DNA from: Hermodice carunculata
Lineage: Eukaryota; Annelida; Polychaeta; Eunicida; Amphinomidae
NCBI GenBank assembly: GCA_964020975.1
Contig: OZ026630.1
Coordinates: 27,116,137 to 27,180,136, forward strand
Direction of reading: 5' to 3'
Length of the DNA stretch: 64,000 nucleotides
Under the pieces are notes generated by a model, which ran no database searches, was not told the DNA's origin, and worked only from the letters and a program-made list of their open reading frames with translations. The position numbers were made by a program, and so were the translations under genes. Of the stretch, positions 52,973-64,000 are shown piece after piece; within the stretch, counting starts at the first letter, position 1; the number at the start of each line of letters is the position of its first letter.

Positions 52973-54419
52973 TTTTAATTTTATGACTACGAAACCACGC
53001 CTTTTTTAATTTTCAAAGCGGACGCTATCAAACTGTGGCACAGATTCTTTTCTAATGTAAGGCCAAACCACCCAGGAGAATCAGCTGTGCTAGGGGACCA
53101 CCTGTCTCAAGGGGCTGATACCAGTTTTTAGCGGCGTATATCAATTGTAACCTGTCTGAAGGGCCCACCTGTTTGTCGCATTCAGTGAGCCATTTAACTT
53201 TAACTAAGCACCAAGTGTTCTTTGGGGCAATGTGTGCTAAAGATACGTTATGGCACAGTGTTGTAATATTTTGATTGTTAAAGGGCAAATTCAATACGTT
53301 TTAATTTTGTGCGTACATAGAAAGGTCTATGATTAAATGGCCAGTGCACTTTACAACAATAAAATTAGAAAATGCTAATCTTTGTTGAATATCGTATTGT
53401 GTATCCATTAACTTTCATATGAACCAAAAAAACTATTTATTTTTATGAAAGAAAACATCTTGATAAATGTAAACCAAGAACAGATATTTCGTAACTGTTT
53501 AGTCATTAAAGGTTTTAAATTACAATTAAATTTTCCATATTTTGAGTATAAACAAATAATAGCTCAAACACATTTCCAGATAAACATTTGCTTTGATCAA
53601 AATAGACTGAGCATATTGCTAGCTGCAAAATTGTATCTCAAAATTTTCATAAAAAGGTTTAGTTCAGATTTTAAAGCTTTTTAAATTTTATTCAAAATTT
53701 TGCACATTTCAATCAAATTTCAATAATCTATAAGAAATTACCTAAGCACTTTTCAATAAATCTGAGATACCGTATTTTAGACACAGGTGCTTGCTTCAAT
53801 TAAATATTGCAAGCTAACTTGTATATTACTTTTTGAATATGCTATTTTTTGTTTTATGTAAATTTTTGTGAATGTTTATTCGAATTAAATAGAAATTGTT
53901 GAAATGGTTAAATCTGAAATTCACAAGTAAATTTAAATTTAGACATTTGTTTTTCAGAAAATATATTCTTTTGGATAGTCTTGCAGGAAAAACGAATGAA
54001 ATAATCACATATTTCTACATGAAATTCACAAAGTGTACTGGTCCCTTAATAAGGCATTGTTTACGTATATGGGAATATACTGTGATGTATACTTATTTGT
54101 AGACTGTCCTGTCCCCTATTTTACCCGTATTTGCTACGAGCAAATTACCTATTCCCTATGGTAAGTAAGTAATCAATTGTCCCTGTTCCCATCGGAGGTC
54201 TCTTATGACAGGTTCCACTGTACATGCTCTGACTACCGGTACCAATTTTGCCAAGCACAGACTTGCAGCAAACCTTACAAAATTCCATCTTTATTCGTTT
54301 ACCGGCCGACTACATTCAAATTGGAGTGTTCTACGCATGCTTACCGATGAGTGTGAAGAGGGGGAGATCGCCTGCAAGACTTGTACTTATGTAAATTACG
54401 AAAGCCTGGCACAATTGAT
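52973..54419. other. No recognisable feature
   Basis: Very AT-rich sequence with 60-90 codon frames on both strands; none recognised. Confidence 0.5.
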
Positions 54420-54902
54420 TCATAATGATGCGCTGAGTTTCACTGGGAGTTTAAATGTATTGATATAACAGGTTTTTTCCAACACCAGATTCCTCATCAG
54501 TTTCTGAAAACGTATAGAATGCTGATCGCATGCTTTGTCGGCCTCTTTGTCAGGGAGGCCAGCAAGTGGTAAAGTACACATAAATCCATTGGACCACACT
54601 ACCAGAAGAGATTCATCATCCTTAAAAAGGTGATTCCTAATTTCCTGTCTTGATTCAGTTTGTCTCCTGTATCTTTCTCTGTCAATACTGAAGAAATGAA
54701 ACGAACTTATAACCAGCTTAGGCACCCAAAGTACATACATTTCTTCGTTAATTATAATGAAGAAAATGAAAAGCGCACAGCAGATAAATATCCAAACACC
54801 CATGCTTTTCAAAGAAAATGTGAAATTAGGGATGTTCATCAGGCAAAGTAAATAGAACATCCATTGCATGATAACATTACTAGAAAAATCTGTTACCTTC
54901 AC
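54420..54902 (-). CDS. Unrecognised 160-codon open frame with hydrophobic N-terminal half
   Basis: One of the longest non-repetitive open frames in the window. Residues about 12-25 and 35-53 are hydrophobic (the second includes IFICCALFIFFIII). From about residue 70 it becomes charged and soluble-looking, with DRERYRRQTESRQEIRNHLF and LFKDDESLLVVWSNGF. No family recognised. The soluble half has the composition of a real protein, so it may be an exon or part of an unknown repeat's coding sequence; the hydrophobic half may be an intron-like AT-rich lead-in. Confidence 0.22.
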   Translation of the reverse strand: MKVTDFSSNVIMQWMFYLLCLMNIPNFTFSLKSMGVWIFICCALFIFFIIINEEMYVLWVPKLVISSFHFFSIDRERYRRQTESRQEIRNHLFKDDESLLVVWSNGFMCTLPLAGLPDKEADKACDQHSIRFQKLMRNLVLEKTCYINTFKLPVKLSASL

Positions 54903-56099
54903 CAGCCAATGTGGTCAAAATTCGACATCCAGAAGAAAGAGCAGATACATGTACAGCTTATCCTTCTCTTGATAGCCCATGTGAGCATTTTTTGCAACCA
55001 ATTTTAATGTGCTGATGCCTGCGGCAGTGCGAAGCAAGACAAAAAAATACCCCTGTCTGAGAATAAATCAACAAGATTTTTATCTAATTTGTCATTAAGT
55101 GCTACTCAGCACTCCAGAAGCCAATGAATATGTGTCTCACGCTGAGGGTTCCTTTGTGGCACTGATTGCATTTAACACTTTCCCACTGAAACTGGCTGGC
55201 TTGATTCAAATGTCATCCACTTTAAGATCATCTTACAATGTGAATTTTGATGAGCAAATAGTTTCAAATAAAAGTCCAAGAAGAGTAGTAGCTGGAAAAT
55301 TCAGCTTTAGGAGCAGTTTCGCGCTGGTGCATAGTTTAAGGGGTTAGGAGTTAAGCGCACGAACAACTTGCTGCAGAGCATATACCCACCAAAGAAGCCA
55401 TTAGCTTTTGGGTCCTCTGCCCTTTTTTTTAAGGAACTTGTGAAGTCTAATTGCGGTAACTTACCTAAATGAGAAAGTGTGTTTACGAAAGAGGTCATTA
55501 CAACAGAATTATGTTTCGCTGGCATCAATAGAAAGTTACCAGGCAGCTATGTTCTTTTTGGCCTTGGTCAATAAAGCGCCTTCCAGGCATTAATTCTGGG
55601 TAATCTCCCTGCCGTATTGGCTAGGCACAGACTTAAAGTTCTATGCAAAACCTTTGTGGCTCAAACTGCTATAAAGAAGGATAAAGTGAGCACGGTTTGC
55701 TTTCATTATAAGCGCAAATTTCAGCTGCTATTGCCAGGATTCTGATCCACTTTATCCCAAACAATACCTGGATTTCATAGAATAAAAGGACCATCTTCTT
55801 CTCTTACGCATCATCTTTGTAGGGCAGTGTGGATGAGACCATTAAACAGTAACTCCATTAAGAGGATCTGCATCCATAGATGTTTACTTACACGTGATTT
55901 GTAAAGCACGTAAGCACATGAGAAGCCATAAATTACAATGTGCTATTGATTTATAACCGTGACTATTGGACTGAGAATCAGTTTCTCATCTCATATGATA
56001 CACAAAGTATTGGCGAGACTTTTCGCAAAATAAACCGATTTCGATGATGGATCTCAGACACAAATTGACTATCAAATTTCTTGTTGAATCCATGGTACC
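54903..56099 (-). other. Unannotated; possible LINE ORF2 scraps on the minus strand
   Basis: Minus-strand reading near 55200-55100 gives KCNQCHKGTLSVRHIFI, which resembles the Cys-x2-Cys...His segment following RNase H in some LINEs. It lies downstream of the LINE ORF1 relic on the same strand, where ORF2 would be expected, but no reverse-transcriptase motif was found. Weak. Confidence 0.25.
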
Positions 56100-57440
56100 T
56101 GCAGGCATCTATGGTGCGCCATGGGTGGGGGCATATTTTCTTACCTTTACTCCGGTTGGCCATATTGCTTCATCACACAATTCAGCGAATTGTGACGCTA
56201 GTACAGTAAGTTTAAATGGCTTAAAATTTGAATTAGGATTGGAGACACATTCTAGAGCTCTTAAATCGAACTCGGCATCGAGAGCATGTAGACGTAAATG
56301 TCTAACTGAGGTACTTATATAAACTCTATATATAAATAAGTCCCTGTTAGGTTAAGGTGCACTTCTGAAGGGGCCAGATCGGAGGGTAGCGTTACCGGTA
56401 ATGGTTTTTCTACGCTTGTTTTCATCACGGCGATTTTTTCGCCTGGCATACCAAGGCACCTGAAATCCGTCACTATCTGTGTGTTGGTAACGACCAATGA
56501 CAAAGTCATTTCTTGTGCAGAATGGTTCACTATTAGCAATGCTGGCACTTCTAGAACTTGCCCTATCCAAAGAGGTCTGACTAAAGCCTGGTGGTATAGA
56601 ACCAGAAGCAGAGCGATCTGATCGTTAAGCACCGTCAAATGACATTCCCGTGCCCAGGCCTCGACCTGCACCCCGTCGTGAGCTACGCCCTCTAACGTGG
56701 TCACGACCTCTGCCTCTGTAATTTACCCTTGTTTCGGTATCAGCACTATCAGTCGTAATTACTGGTCTATGGGGGACTCCTTGCAGTACAGAACGATCTA
56801 CTTCTGTAGGGTTGGCCACTGAATCGTGATTTCCATTCCTATCGCCTGCACTCATGGGTAAAGTATTAACCCCCAACAGCCCACTAGTTTGATTCAATAA
56901 CTATTGTAGGCATGTTGTTTGCTTTGTCCAGTTTGTAGAGTGTAAATAGAATGTCTTGAACATTTGCTTCGTTACAAGTTCTCCCATTAGATCTGGCAGT
57001 TGAATTTTTTCTATTCTTTTTTTCCCTAATCACGGATGTCACAACATGGAGGTATTATACGTCCATGGTCACAACAATTCCACAGGGCATCTTTGGCATC
57101 GAAAGCATCTTCGGCACAAACGTGACCCAACACAAGATTTTTTACATTGTCAACAGAGCCACTCTGCAGACTGAACAGCAGGTATGCAAGCAGGGGTTAA
57201 ATAACGATATTTTGTGACCCATTTTGTCCGTTACCGTATCTCCATTACTTGTATTGTCTATTCGGGCATCACTGGGTTCATCATTATCAACACCATAAGT
57301 GTCTGGTGATGTCACTACTTGTTGTCTTACTATTGGAAGATATTTTTTCTTTTGTGACTGTAATGTCGTCATCACCACCGACAGGGAATCATGCACCATG
57401 GCAATTTTTGCATAAAAATAAATTATCGTCATAATTTTCC
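56100..57440 (-). mobile_element. LINE ORF1 relic (CR1/L2-like)
   Basis: Minus-strand blocks in order: SLQSGSVDNVKNLV and DAFDAKDALWNCCD (about 57160-57060), NGRTCNEANVQDILFTLYKL (about 56990-56930), a Gly/Arg-rich stretch YRGRGRDHVRGRSSRRGAGR (about 56720-56660), then RDLFIYR-like residues near 56340, SNPNSKFKPFKLTV and EAIWPTGVKVRKYAPTHG (about 56235-56115). The N-terminal helical block with a short-helix AKxLLW-like motif, a basic linker and a C-terminal RRM-like domain ending in WP.GV.VR are typical of ORF1 proteins of LINEs in marine invertebrates. ORF1 binds the element RNA. Stops and frame changes separate the blocks, and ORF2 was not securely found downstream. Confidence 0.65.
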
Positions 57441-57657
57441 ACAGAACATTCCCTTTTTGTTAAAGGTCCTATTGATTGACTGGGTACCATAATTTAGAAA
57501 ATTGATGTTTAGGGTTCTTAGAAATGACATACGAAAACCAAAATGTTTAATTTCATTTTCGAATACTGTTTTTTTAGCTCCAAAAAATGCATCACATTTG
57601 CGACAGGAAAGCACGCGATTTTTTTTCCGATCATGGCCCGATGTTGGAAAGTGTTAC
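57441..57657. other. No recognisable feature
   Basis: AT-rich sequence upstream (minus strand) of the LINE ORF1 relic; could be its 5' UTR. Confidence 0.35.
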
Positions 57658-57665
57658 TGACGTCA
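57658..57665. promoter_or_regulatory. CRE-like TGACGTCA upstream of a short acidic frame
   Basis: Perfect CREB/ATF octamer 67 bp before the ATG at 57732. The following CACAAACGTAACCC is repeated in inverted orientation (CACAAACGCAACAC) at about 59089-59103, next to a second CRE-like site. Confidence 0.35.
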
Positions 57666-57731
57666 CAAACGTAACCCGCTCGCCATGATGTATGTGTTCT
57701 AAGCCAGAGTGCCTTCAGCTTGCCAAGAGTT

Positions 57732-57896
57732 ATGGAAGATAAAACAGAGCATAGTGATTCTGGAGAGTATAAATTGAGTTTTTTATGTACGTGGTCTTAT
57801 AACGATGAAGAAGAATTAATAAGAAAAGCTGAAGCAGCAGAGGAAAAGGTCATTCAGCCTCACACTCATGAGGGGACGCCCAGAACCCTACCGTGA
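57732..57896 (+). CDS. Short acidic open frame, possible first exon
   Basis: A 54-codon frame from ATG at 57732 to TGA at 57896, starting MEDKTEHSDSGEYKLSFLCT, with a strongly acidic and Ala/Glu-rich second half (EEELIRKAEAAEEK). Too short to classify. Evidence that it may be a real coding start: a CRE-like site close upstream, an unusual charged composition for this AT-rich window, and a convergent THAP coding relic 900 bp away whose own upstream region carries the same CACAAACG motif. It could equally be chance. No family recognised. Confidence 0.25.
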   Translation: MEDKTEHSDSGEYKLSFLCTWSYNDEEELIRKAEAAEEKVIQPHTHEGTPRTLP

Positions 57897-58759
57897 CCAG
57901 TATTGCAGGGAGTGCAGCCGTAGTACAGCCAGACGACCCCAACTTGCCGTCTGGGCAATGATAATTCGTTGCAAACGAGATATTTCCAAACAAAAATTAC
58001 AAGATTCCATTTAACAAGAACAAGCATGAATGCAATAAATTGGAATTTGCTTTAAGAATCGGCCCAGGTCTTACAGTGTTTCAAATTCTAGAATCCATGG
58101 AAACAGCTACGGCCAACGTCTACGGTATATAAAAGTCTAAACAAACAGTTAATTTTCCTTTCCCATGTGTATGGTCTATGGATGATTAAATATAAGTTAG
58201 CATTTATGAATATAGCTTTCAATATCAGTGTAACTCCTACCCGGCAGTAACCTCACGATTTTGTACACCCGATTATTGGGAGCCGATCGTGTCACACACA
58301 CTGGCACATGACTAAAAAAGATGAAAGGCCAGCCGGTCTTGGCATAGATGAGGCGTGAATGTGGTAGCTATCCAAACAAATGTTATCTGGGTATGGGATT
58401 AAACACTTCGCAAATGACACACTTAAGTTTTGTTACAATGTTACTTTGTAACAAAACCCTAGACCGGCGTTGTCACTGTGACATTCGATTGATAATTATG
58501 TGATACATTGTAACAGTCGTTGAATTACTAGACCTATAGTTTGCCGTTATGCAAGCTTTGACATCAGAATCATACTGAAGATTAATTTATAAATACTGGA
58601 GAAAAAAGAAAAACAAATCGCTGTTCCTGGTTTTATGAGTAATATAATTTGGCCATTTCCATGAATCCTTCCATTGGCAAACGATGGGACCGTATTTGGC
58701 AACAGCAGCAGCTTTTCCTTGCCAAACCTATCATAAACATCATCATGTTTAGCAAATCA
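57897..58759. other. No recognisable feature
   Basis: Sequence between the convergent short frame and THAP relic; nothing recognised. Confidence 0.45.
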
Positions 58760-58939
58760 AAGTCTCTTTCCACAAAGTGTTCGCTACATAGGTTAGATCG
58801 GTTTCCAGGGCCTTGCCACTTGTCCCTGTAAATCTGGACTGAGCGGGTATACGTTCTCCGTATTTCCAGGTCTTTGGGGGGAATGTAAACAAGCTGTTGA
58901 GCTTGTATTGCCACGATTGACAGAATCACACCGACCCAT
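58760..58939 (-). pseudogene. Broken THAP zinc-finger domain
   Basis: THAP domains are about 90-residue C2CH DNA-binding domains found in host regulators and in P-element-type and other transposases. Start chosen at ATG 58939, giving MGRCDSVNRGNTSSTACLHS. The MGRC start and V-N-x-G-N are the usual opening, but the second zinc Cys (normally NCGN) is Arg. The domain then continues in a different frame from about 58890: PPKDLEIRRTYTRSVQ, YRDKWQGPGNRSNLCSEHF and VERDFD, matching the family pattern FPKD-E-R--W, W-P----S-LCS-HF---DF with the third Cys and the His present. One frame change within a CCCCCC run plus the lost Cys make it non-functional as it stands, unless the C run is a sequencing error. 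The residues after VERDFD (to 58633) do not match known THAP partners. It could derive from a host THAP gene or a transposon. Confidence 0.75.
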
Positions 58940-59088
58940 CCTGGGCGGGAACAGGGACGAAAATGAATACTTGGACATGCATTTTTAATCCTGTTGATAA
59001 AGGGTGAATAAAATATGTTGAAACAAAGTGACACTTGACAGCCATGGATCGCAAGCATGGTCGGAGTCTTCCCTGTCAGCCATCGGTG

Positions 59089-59112
59089 TTGCGTTTGTGA
59101 CGACGTCACAAG
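59089..59112 (-). promoter_or_regulatory. CRE-like site upstream of the THAP relic
   Basis: On the minus strand TGTGACGTCGTCACAAACGC: a near-palindromic TGACGTCGTCA followed by CACAAACG, about 150 bp upstream of the THAP start codon. It pairs in inverted orientation with 57658-57675. Confidence 0.35.
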
Positions 59113-60222
59113 CCTTTCGTGCCTTGCGGGTGTAGGAAAATAAACGGAAAGCGACGATTGAAGGCGCAGTGAGTTCTTAAATAAAAATGTAAATACAAGT
59201 ATTAATTTCACATTGTTTTTTTTTTAATCGCACAGTATTGTGAGAACAACCCATGAGTCACCCATGTATCAAATTTGAACATGGTCAATCAAGAGGACCT
59301 TTATAGGGACATGGGCTGTCACTTAACCCGGCACATTGAGGTATATCTGAATAATTGTAAGGTGATACATACTTGAATCAGTGGCTGTAAAGACTGAAAC
59401 AATACCACAAGTTCTTTACACTTGGGAGCTGGTGACCCATATACAATAGGTAATGTTTGGTATGTATTCCATTATATTACGTAGTAGTAGAATTTTATTG
59501 ACATCATAAGGAGTCTCGTTAGACTCATTCGTCATACATTACGCATATGTACGTACAGCATGTATAAGTTCAGCGGGAAAAATTCTCAAACTCACACCGA
59601 TTGCTGCAATGATTGAAAAAGGCACTTGACTTGTGTCTAATATCTGTCCTTTCACAACAGACGGTACACTGTTCGGTCAGAATTTACTCATTATTTTGAT
59701 GTGGCTATTTTGAAAACAAAATATTGCTTACACTTTAATGCACAGCAATCGAAAACAGGTTAAAAGCAGTGTATGTCCCTAGATATTTATTTTGCTTTAT
59801 TCGCATCTTGAGGGTTGAATGACAACTTAGTGTTTGAATTAGTCAAAAATACTAGCTGGAAGCCGAAAAACCGTCTCAAAATACATCCTTTTGGGTATCA
59901 CAATTGTGATGTTCCCAGTTGAAAGTTGAACCTCATATACGTCAGGACCATGACACTTTAATGCACCTTTAATTATATATCTATTCAGGATGATAATTAT
60001 AAAGAAATGATGTTGGCCTTTGACTAATGTTTAGAGATATATGCTGATAAAGTGCAGTTTGGTTTGTACTGACATGTACCTGCCCCCTATTTGGGGGAAA
60101 AAACACATTGGGGCCGCTTGAAAACATACATGGGCCCCCTGGTGACAATTAGTCTGGTAACTTTCTAGTGCCAGAGGTAGGAAAAGCACAAAAATATTCA
60201 CTTCCGGGAACAAATAATAAGT

Positions 60223-60224
<2 letters not shown>
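59113..60224. other. No recognisable feature
   Basis: Nothing recognised on either strand. Confidence 0.5.
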
Positions 60225-60277
<53 letters not shown>

Positions 60278-60310
60278 AAAATATATATATGTATGTATAT
60301 ATATATATAT
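60225..60310. repeat. (CA)n(TA)n compound microsatellite
   Basis: CA units to 60260, then TA with AAAA and GTATGTA interruptions. Confidence 0.95.
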
Positions 60311-62739
60311 TTACATCACAATCAACTTGTCTTATCACTAAAAAGGTGATAAATGACTGACAATTGATAAATTATGGATGTGAAGGTATGAAACAGGTTT
60401 ATAGAAAATACCAACTTGCACCTCCACCCCAACACAGGAGAGTGCTAGACAATTTAGCATGAGCGGGCGCATGCGTGGAAAGAGACGCTTAAAGGTTAAC
60501 TGGGTGAGTAAATTGGATTATTGTTGTCAAAGGTACTTACCTACGAACCTGTCTACAAAAGACAACTTAGCTCAGATACATAGCTAAATATACAAGTCGG
60601 AGCTACAACCTTTTATAATATGTCTCTTCTTAACTTTCAAACATCTTGGACCAGGGTATATGTCGTTTCTAGAACCCTGCCCTGAAGCTTGAGTGAGAAG
60701 GTGTCGGAAACAAAAATGACGGTAACATTCGTATCATGGGTTCATCTGTCATTCATGACTAAAAAGTCACGTAAGTTCCTACAACTTTACCAAATATTGG
60801 CTACAGTTCATCACCTCCAGGATATTTCATTCTGCCGTGGTTAGAATGGTAATTTTTGCGAGCAAAGATGCCTTTGTCTCGTAGTTTCACTAGGACCGAA
60901 TCAAGTTAATAATATTACTGAAGAGTCTATACTGTAGCTGTATCTTTTTTCTGAGCACATTCAACGTCAGGTTTCATGTAGTGATATTTAACATTTCAAG
61001 GCATGTGCTGGTGTCAATGATAAGAGAAGATTCCACAAATATTGCATAGATGGAATTAGGATGAGTTTTATCCTCCACATCCATACAGCGATCGAATCCG
61101 ATGTATAATTTTTTACGCTGTATTTCTCTGTATGGTCTTATGAAGCACTAGCTGATAATTTTCGGTGACATAAGATGTCCTATTATTGATACCAATGGAT
61201 GTGAACCTGTACACTAATCATCTAATAGTGTTCCTGTTAATTGACAAGCCTGGTAGGAGGAGATGCACTCCTTCCTGTGGGAATTTATCATTCGATTCAT
61301 CTTTAGCTTGTCATCTGATATTGGAAAATACAGTCAAGTCGACACACTGGAGCTAGAACTCAGGAAATGACAAGCACTGCTTGGCATGCAAAGAAATTGA
61401 AAAATTCGGTGTTCATGTGCTATGTCAAAAAATTGGCCCGAAATTTTCAAAATCTTTATGTAACTGGAGCTCGTGATTATTTTACCGAGTAAAATGTGCC
61501 CATGAAAGATAAAGAGGGGAATCAATCTTTGTGTATGAAAAGTAAACTGAGCTAAAGATATTGGTATTGCGACTTCCAAGTTTTCAATGGTATGATAACG
61601 TATGGTGTTCAATTACGCAATGATCAATATGAGAACATGCTAACATGTTTAGTATTGGGATTCTAGTGTAACTGAGTGTTTAGCTTCCCTAAAACCGCTA
61701 ACTGTGTCCTCTTCGAACATTGTGGACATTTTCCTCAAGTCGATCTCTAATAATAAGCTAACTTGGTTGTGTGTGAAAAATCTTTAAAAGACATCTAGGA
61801 TAAAGTGCGAATAATTGTTTTGAAATTGCACATGTGCATATGTTAGAGTGCCTAGTTCTTGGAGGGCCATTGCCATGAATTTTTTGTAGTCAACGGGCAA
61901 TTATGATTGCATGCATGTCAGTTTGTGGATTGTAAGTAATGAGCTGTTTGAGCAAGGATTTTGAAATTGAGCATGAAGATTATACTTCAAAAGAACCAGG
62001 TCAGGAAAGTGTATTTGAGACCGTGTCCTGTTTGCCATATTCAGATGATTACCTTTGCTTGCAGTGTGATTAATATAAAACTTTGTATAAGTGGGGTGTG
62101 CTACGACACCTCGATTGCAGCGTACCACAGCATATCCATCTACCAAATTCTATATTACGCTCCTCCTTCTTTGTAGTCATTAACTGTTACCCTCACATAA
62201 ATACCGGAATTAAGTTTTTTTTTTTACTTCGTACTACCATGTGAACTAGGTCTTTGACATTGCACATGATGGTCCTCTATAAGGATTATGTTGAGAGACC
62301 AGTCATGGGTGACCTTGACCATAGTTTTAACGTTACATGGCCATTTCAGTACAGTAATTTTTACGGTTTTCTCCACAACCCGAGAATTATTTAAGCTAGT
62401 TTTACGATGAGCCTCAAAACGGTTATGTTGAGACCGCCTGTGGGTGATCTTGAGTCAATTCGCAAGGGCAGTATGCCACTTGAGTGTTATTAGTTGATAT
62501 GATTATTATTTATAAGTTAAAAAGAGTATTATTCGACCTAGGACTTTTATATTGTAAATGATGATGGCCTTCTGTAACAGCCAGGTAGCGATTGCCTTTT
62601 TCTTTGACAGCAATACGGTAATAATAATTGTGTGACGTTTTATGCCTTGAGTCTGGCTAAAGAAACAAAGAAAGTCATACTGGTCTAAACTTTGCAATAG
62701 TATTCAGCGAGCGCACGGCTTCAGGAAGGCCTGTCAGCA
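60311..62739. other. No recognisable feature over 2.4 kb
   Basis: Unremarkable sequence. Open frames at 61334-61612 and 61901-62176 have no recognisable motifs. Confidence 0.5.
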
Positions 62740-63018
62740 TTAGGAGTCACGACTAGACCCACTTTTTATGCATCCAAGTTTCAACCAATTTGAAAGTAAA
62801 ACATATCCATGGGACTTAGGACTCCACAACTTAATTTTATAATCATCAAGTATTTTTCCTGGATTGATAACCCAACGCCCCGAACAATTTATGAAAAAGA
62901 TATACTCTAGGGGAATATTCCATTCCTCATTTGATCCATACACTAGATGACTGATTTCTTTGCCCATTTGTGAGAAGAAGACTGATCTTTTCAAAATGTA
63001 CAAAGCAACCTGGCCCAT
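62740..63018 (-). CDS. Unrecognised 92-codon open frame
   Basis: Reads MGQVALYILKRSVFFSQMGK at its start and contains EEWNIPLEYIFFINCSGRWV in the middle, with several Trp and a balanced composition that looks more protein-like than most frames here. The frame stays open for a few codons upstream of the Met. No family was recognised, and no convincing splice sites frame it. It may be an exon of an unknown gene or chance. Confidence 0.2.
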   Translation of the reverse strand: MGQVALYILKRSVFFSQMGKEISHLVYGSNEEWNIPLEYIFFINCSGRWVINPGKILDDYKIKLWSPKSHGYVLLSNWLKLGCIKSGSSRDS

Positions 63019-63641
63019 GTAACTGCTTCTGAGTGCAACGTTTCTTTACTGTTATCTTTGCATAATAATAAAATATAGCTGTATGTACAGGCACAGCATG
63101 CAGTCAAGCTTTATCACTGATCAACAATCTAGTGAAGAGGCATTTAATTAGTGACCCAGTACCAGATTACAGCAGATGTTAATCGTTTGCTGTGTCTACC
63201 ATACGGGTATAGTGGGCACCCCACTGTCCTTATCAGCAAAATAAGCGTAATGTGCATGCAAGGAAGAGATAAAAGCTTAACCTGGACACCACCACCATTG
63301 CCATTGTACGCGACCTGGCCTTTCATCTACTTGGAATATGAAGCTATTCTTCCTCTAAAGCAGTGTTTCCATCAAGCTTAGTTCCAAAGCTAAACTTATT
63401 TGTGTTTTTGTACTTACAGAGATCTGCATCGCCTGCATGGAATTTCTTTCCAGAGGCCGTTTTGGCACATATATCTAAACACGGAAATTAATATATTTAA
63501 ATGCTGCCTTTAGTAACCAGCGATTTGATGTCGTTACCAATGTAAAGCTTTCGATAGTATTCATTATCACCAAGGAATCACTATCATTACCTCCTCGATG
63601 AAAAGGATTTTACCCCTCTGACGTGACAGTTCATTCCTACC
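63019..63641. other. No recognisable feature
   Basis: Two overlapping opposite-strand frames near 63144-63381 have no motifs. Confidence 0.5.
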
Positions 63642-63772
63642 TTCCACGGATAATTTACCAACTTGCGTCAATAACCCCTGTCTGGTTAATCAAGAGCTGA
63701 GTACTATTCCGTGGATAAATTACCAACTTGTTTCAATAACCCCTGTCTGGTTAATCAAGAAATGAATATGAT
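63642..63772. repeat. 65-bp tandem duplication
   Basis: TTCCACGGATAATTTACCAA at 63642 and TTCCGTGGATAAATTACCAA at 63707 begin two copies that continue through AATAACCCCTGTCTGGTTAA. About 90 percent identity over 65 bp, so relatively recent. Confidence 0.9.
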
Positions 63773-64000
63773 CAGTATCCATATTGTAAAGTTTCTGAGT
63801 CCACAACACTTGGGTGACAGACATATGCGGATCACCTATATGTGAACAGGAGATATCTATCACAGCACAAACGGAGATCTCAAGTAGTTTCGATAAATTT
63901 GCTGAAATTAGACACCAATTTAAGTACATTGATTTGCCTCATCTAGTCAATCTGTGTCATTCGTCACATACTTTATTTACTTCACTGATCAGTTTTGCCG
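63773..64000. other. No recognisable feature
   Basis: Ordinary sequence to the window end. Confidence 0.5.

Noticed and set aside
55978-56163. Separate gene on the minus strand
   Set aside because: It overlaps the C-terminal end of the LINE ORF1 relic and is better read as part of that element.

Overview
This window reads as intergenic, repeat-dominated eukaryotic DNA from a marine invertebrate, most likely a lophotrochozoan and probably a mollusc. The basis is AT-rich composition, very long microsatellites, AGGTCA-rich tandem cores of the kind common in mollusc genomes, several decayed LINE fragments, Penelope-like and Tc1/mariner relics, and one multi-copy hypothetical gene family that I recall from cnidarians, molluscs and echinoderms. 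I see no intact host gene. Phylum is an inference and no species is claimed.

Layout: a Penelope-like fragment (about 130-1640); two head-to-tail copies of a hairpin-ended repeat family (2351-4123); a Tc1 relic split by an insertion (about 5160-6905); a third, short copy of the repeat family (8754-9048); long featureless DNA with microsatellites; a CR1/Jockey-type LINE fragment carrying a local duplication (14985-15950); a 585-bp element with perfect 25-bp inverted ends (22769-23353) next to a LINE 3' end that itself holds the fourth copy of the repeat family (23355-24840); a decayed copy of a multi-copy gene family of unknown function (30470-31990); a second IS630/mariner-type transposase relic (37640-39090); a LINE reverse transcriptase fragment on the minus strand (44480-45700); a perfect 152-bp palindrome (50066-50217); the fifth copy of the repeat family sitting inside a 54-bp minisatellite (50890-51943) beside a second Penelope-like fragment; a LINE ORF1 relic (56100-57440); and a broken THAP domain facing a short acidic reading frame, each preceded by a CRE-like site (57658-59112).

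The most interesting pattern is the repeat family with five copies (2351-3316, 3317-4123, 8754-9048, 23747-24524, 50890-51943). The better-preserved full-length copies share a 5' palindrome, a pyrimidine microsatellite tract, a core of roughly 143-145-bp tandem units, and a 3' hairpin followed by CTAG and TT. This is the architecture of non-autonomous Helitron/Helentron-like elements (the pearl/HINE type described from bivalves). Two different cores sit between the same ends, and one core carries AGGTCA arrays that match nuclear-receptor half-sites. Nothing here works together as a pathway; the window is a record of nested insertions.
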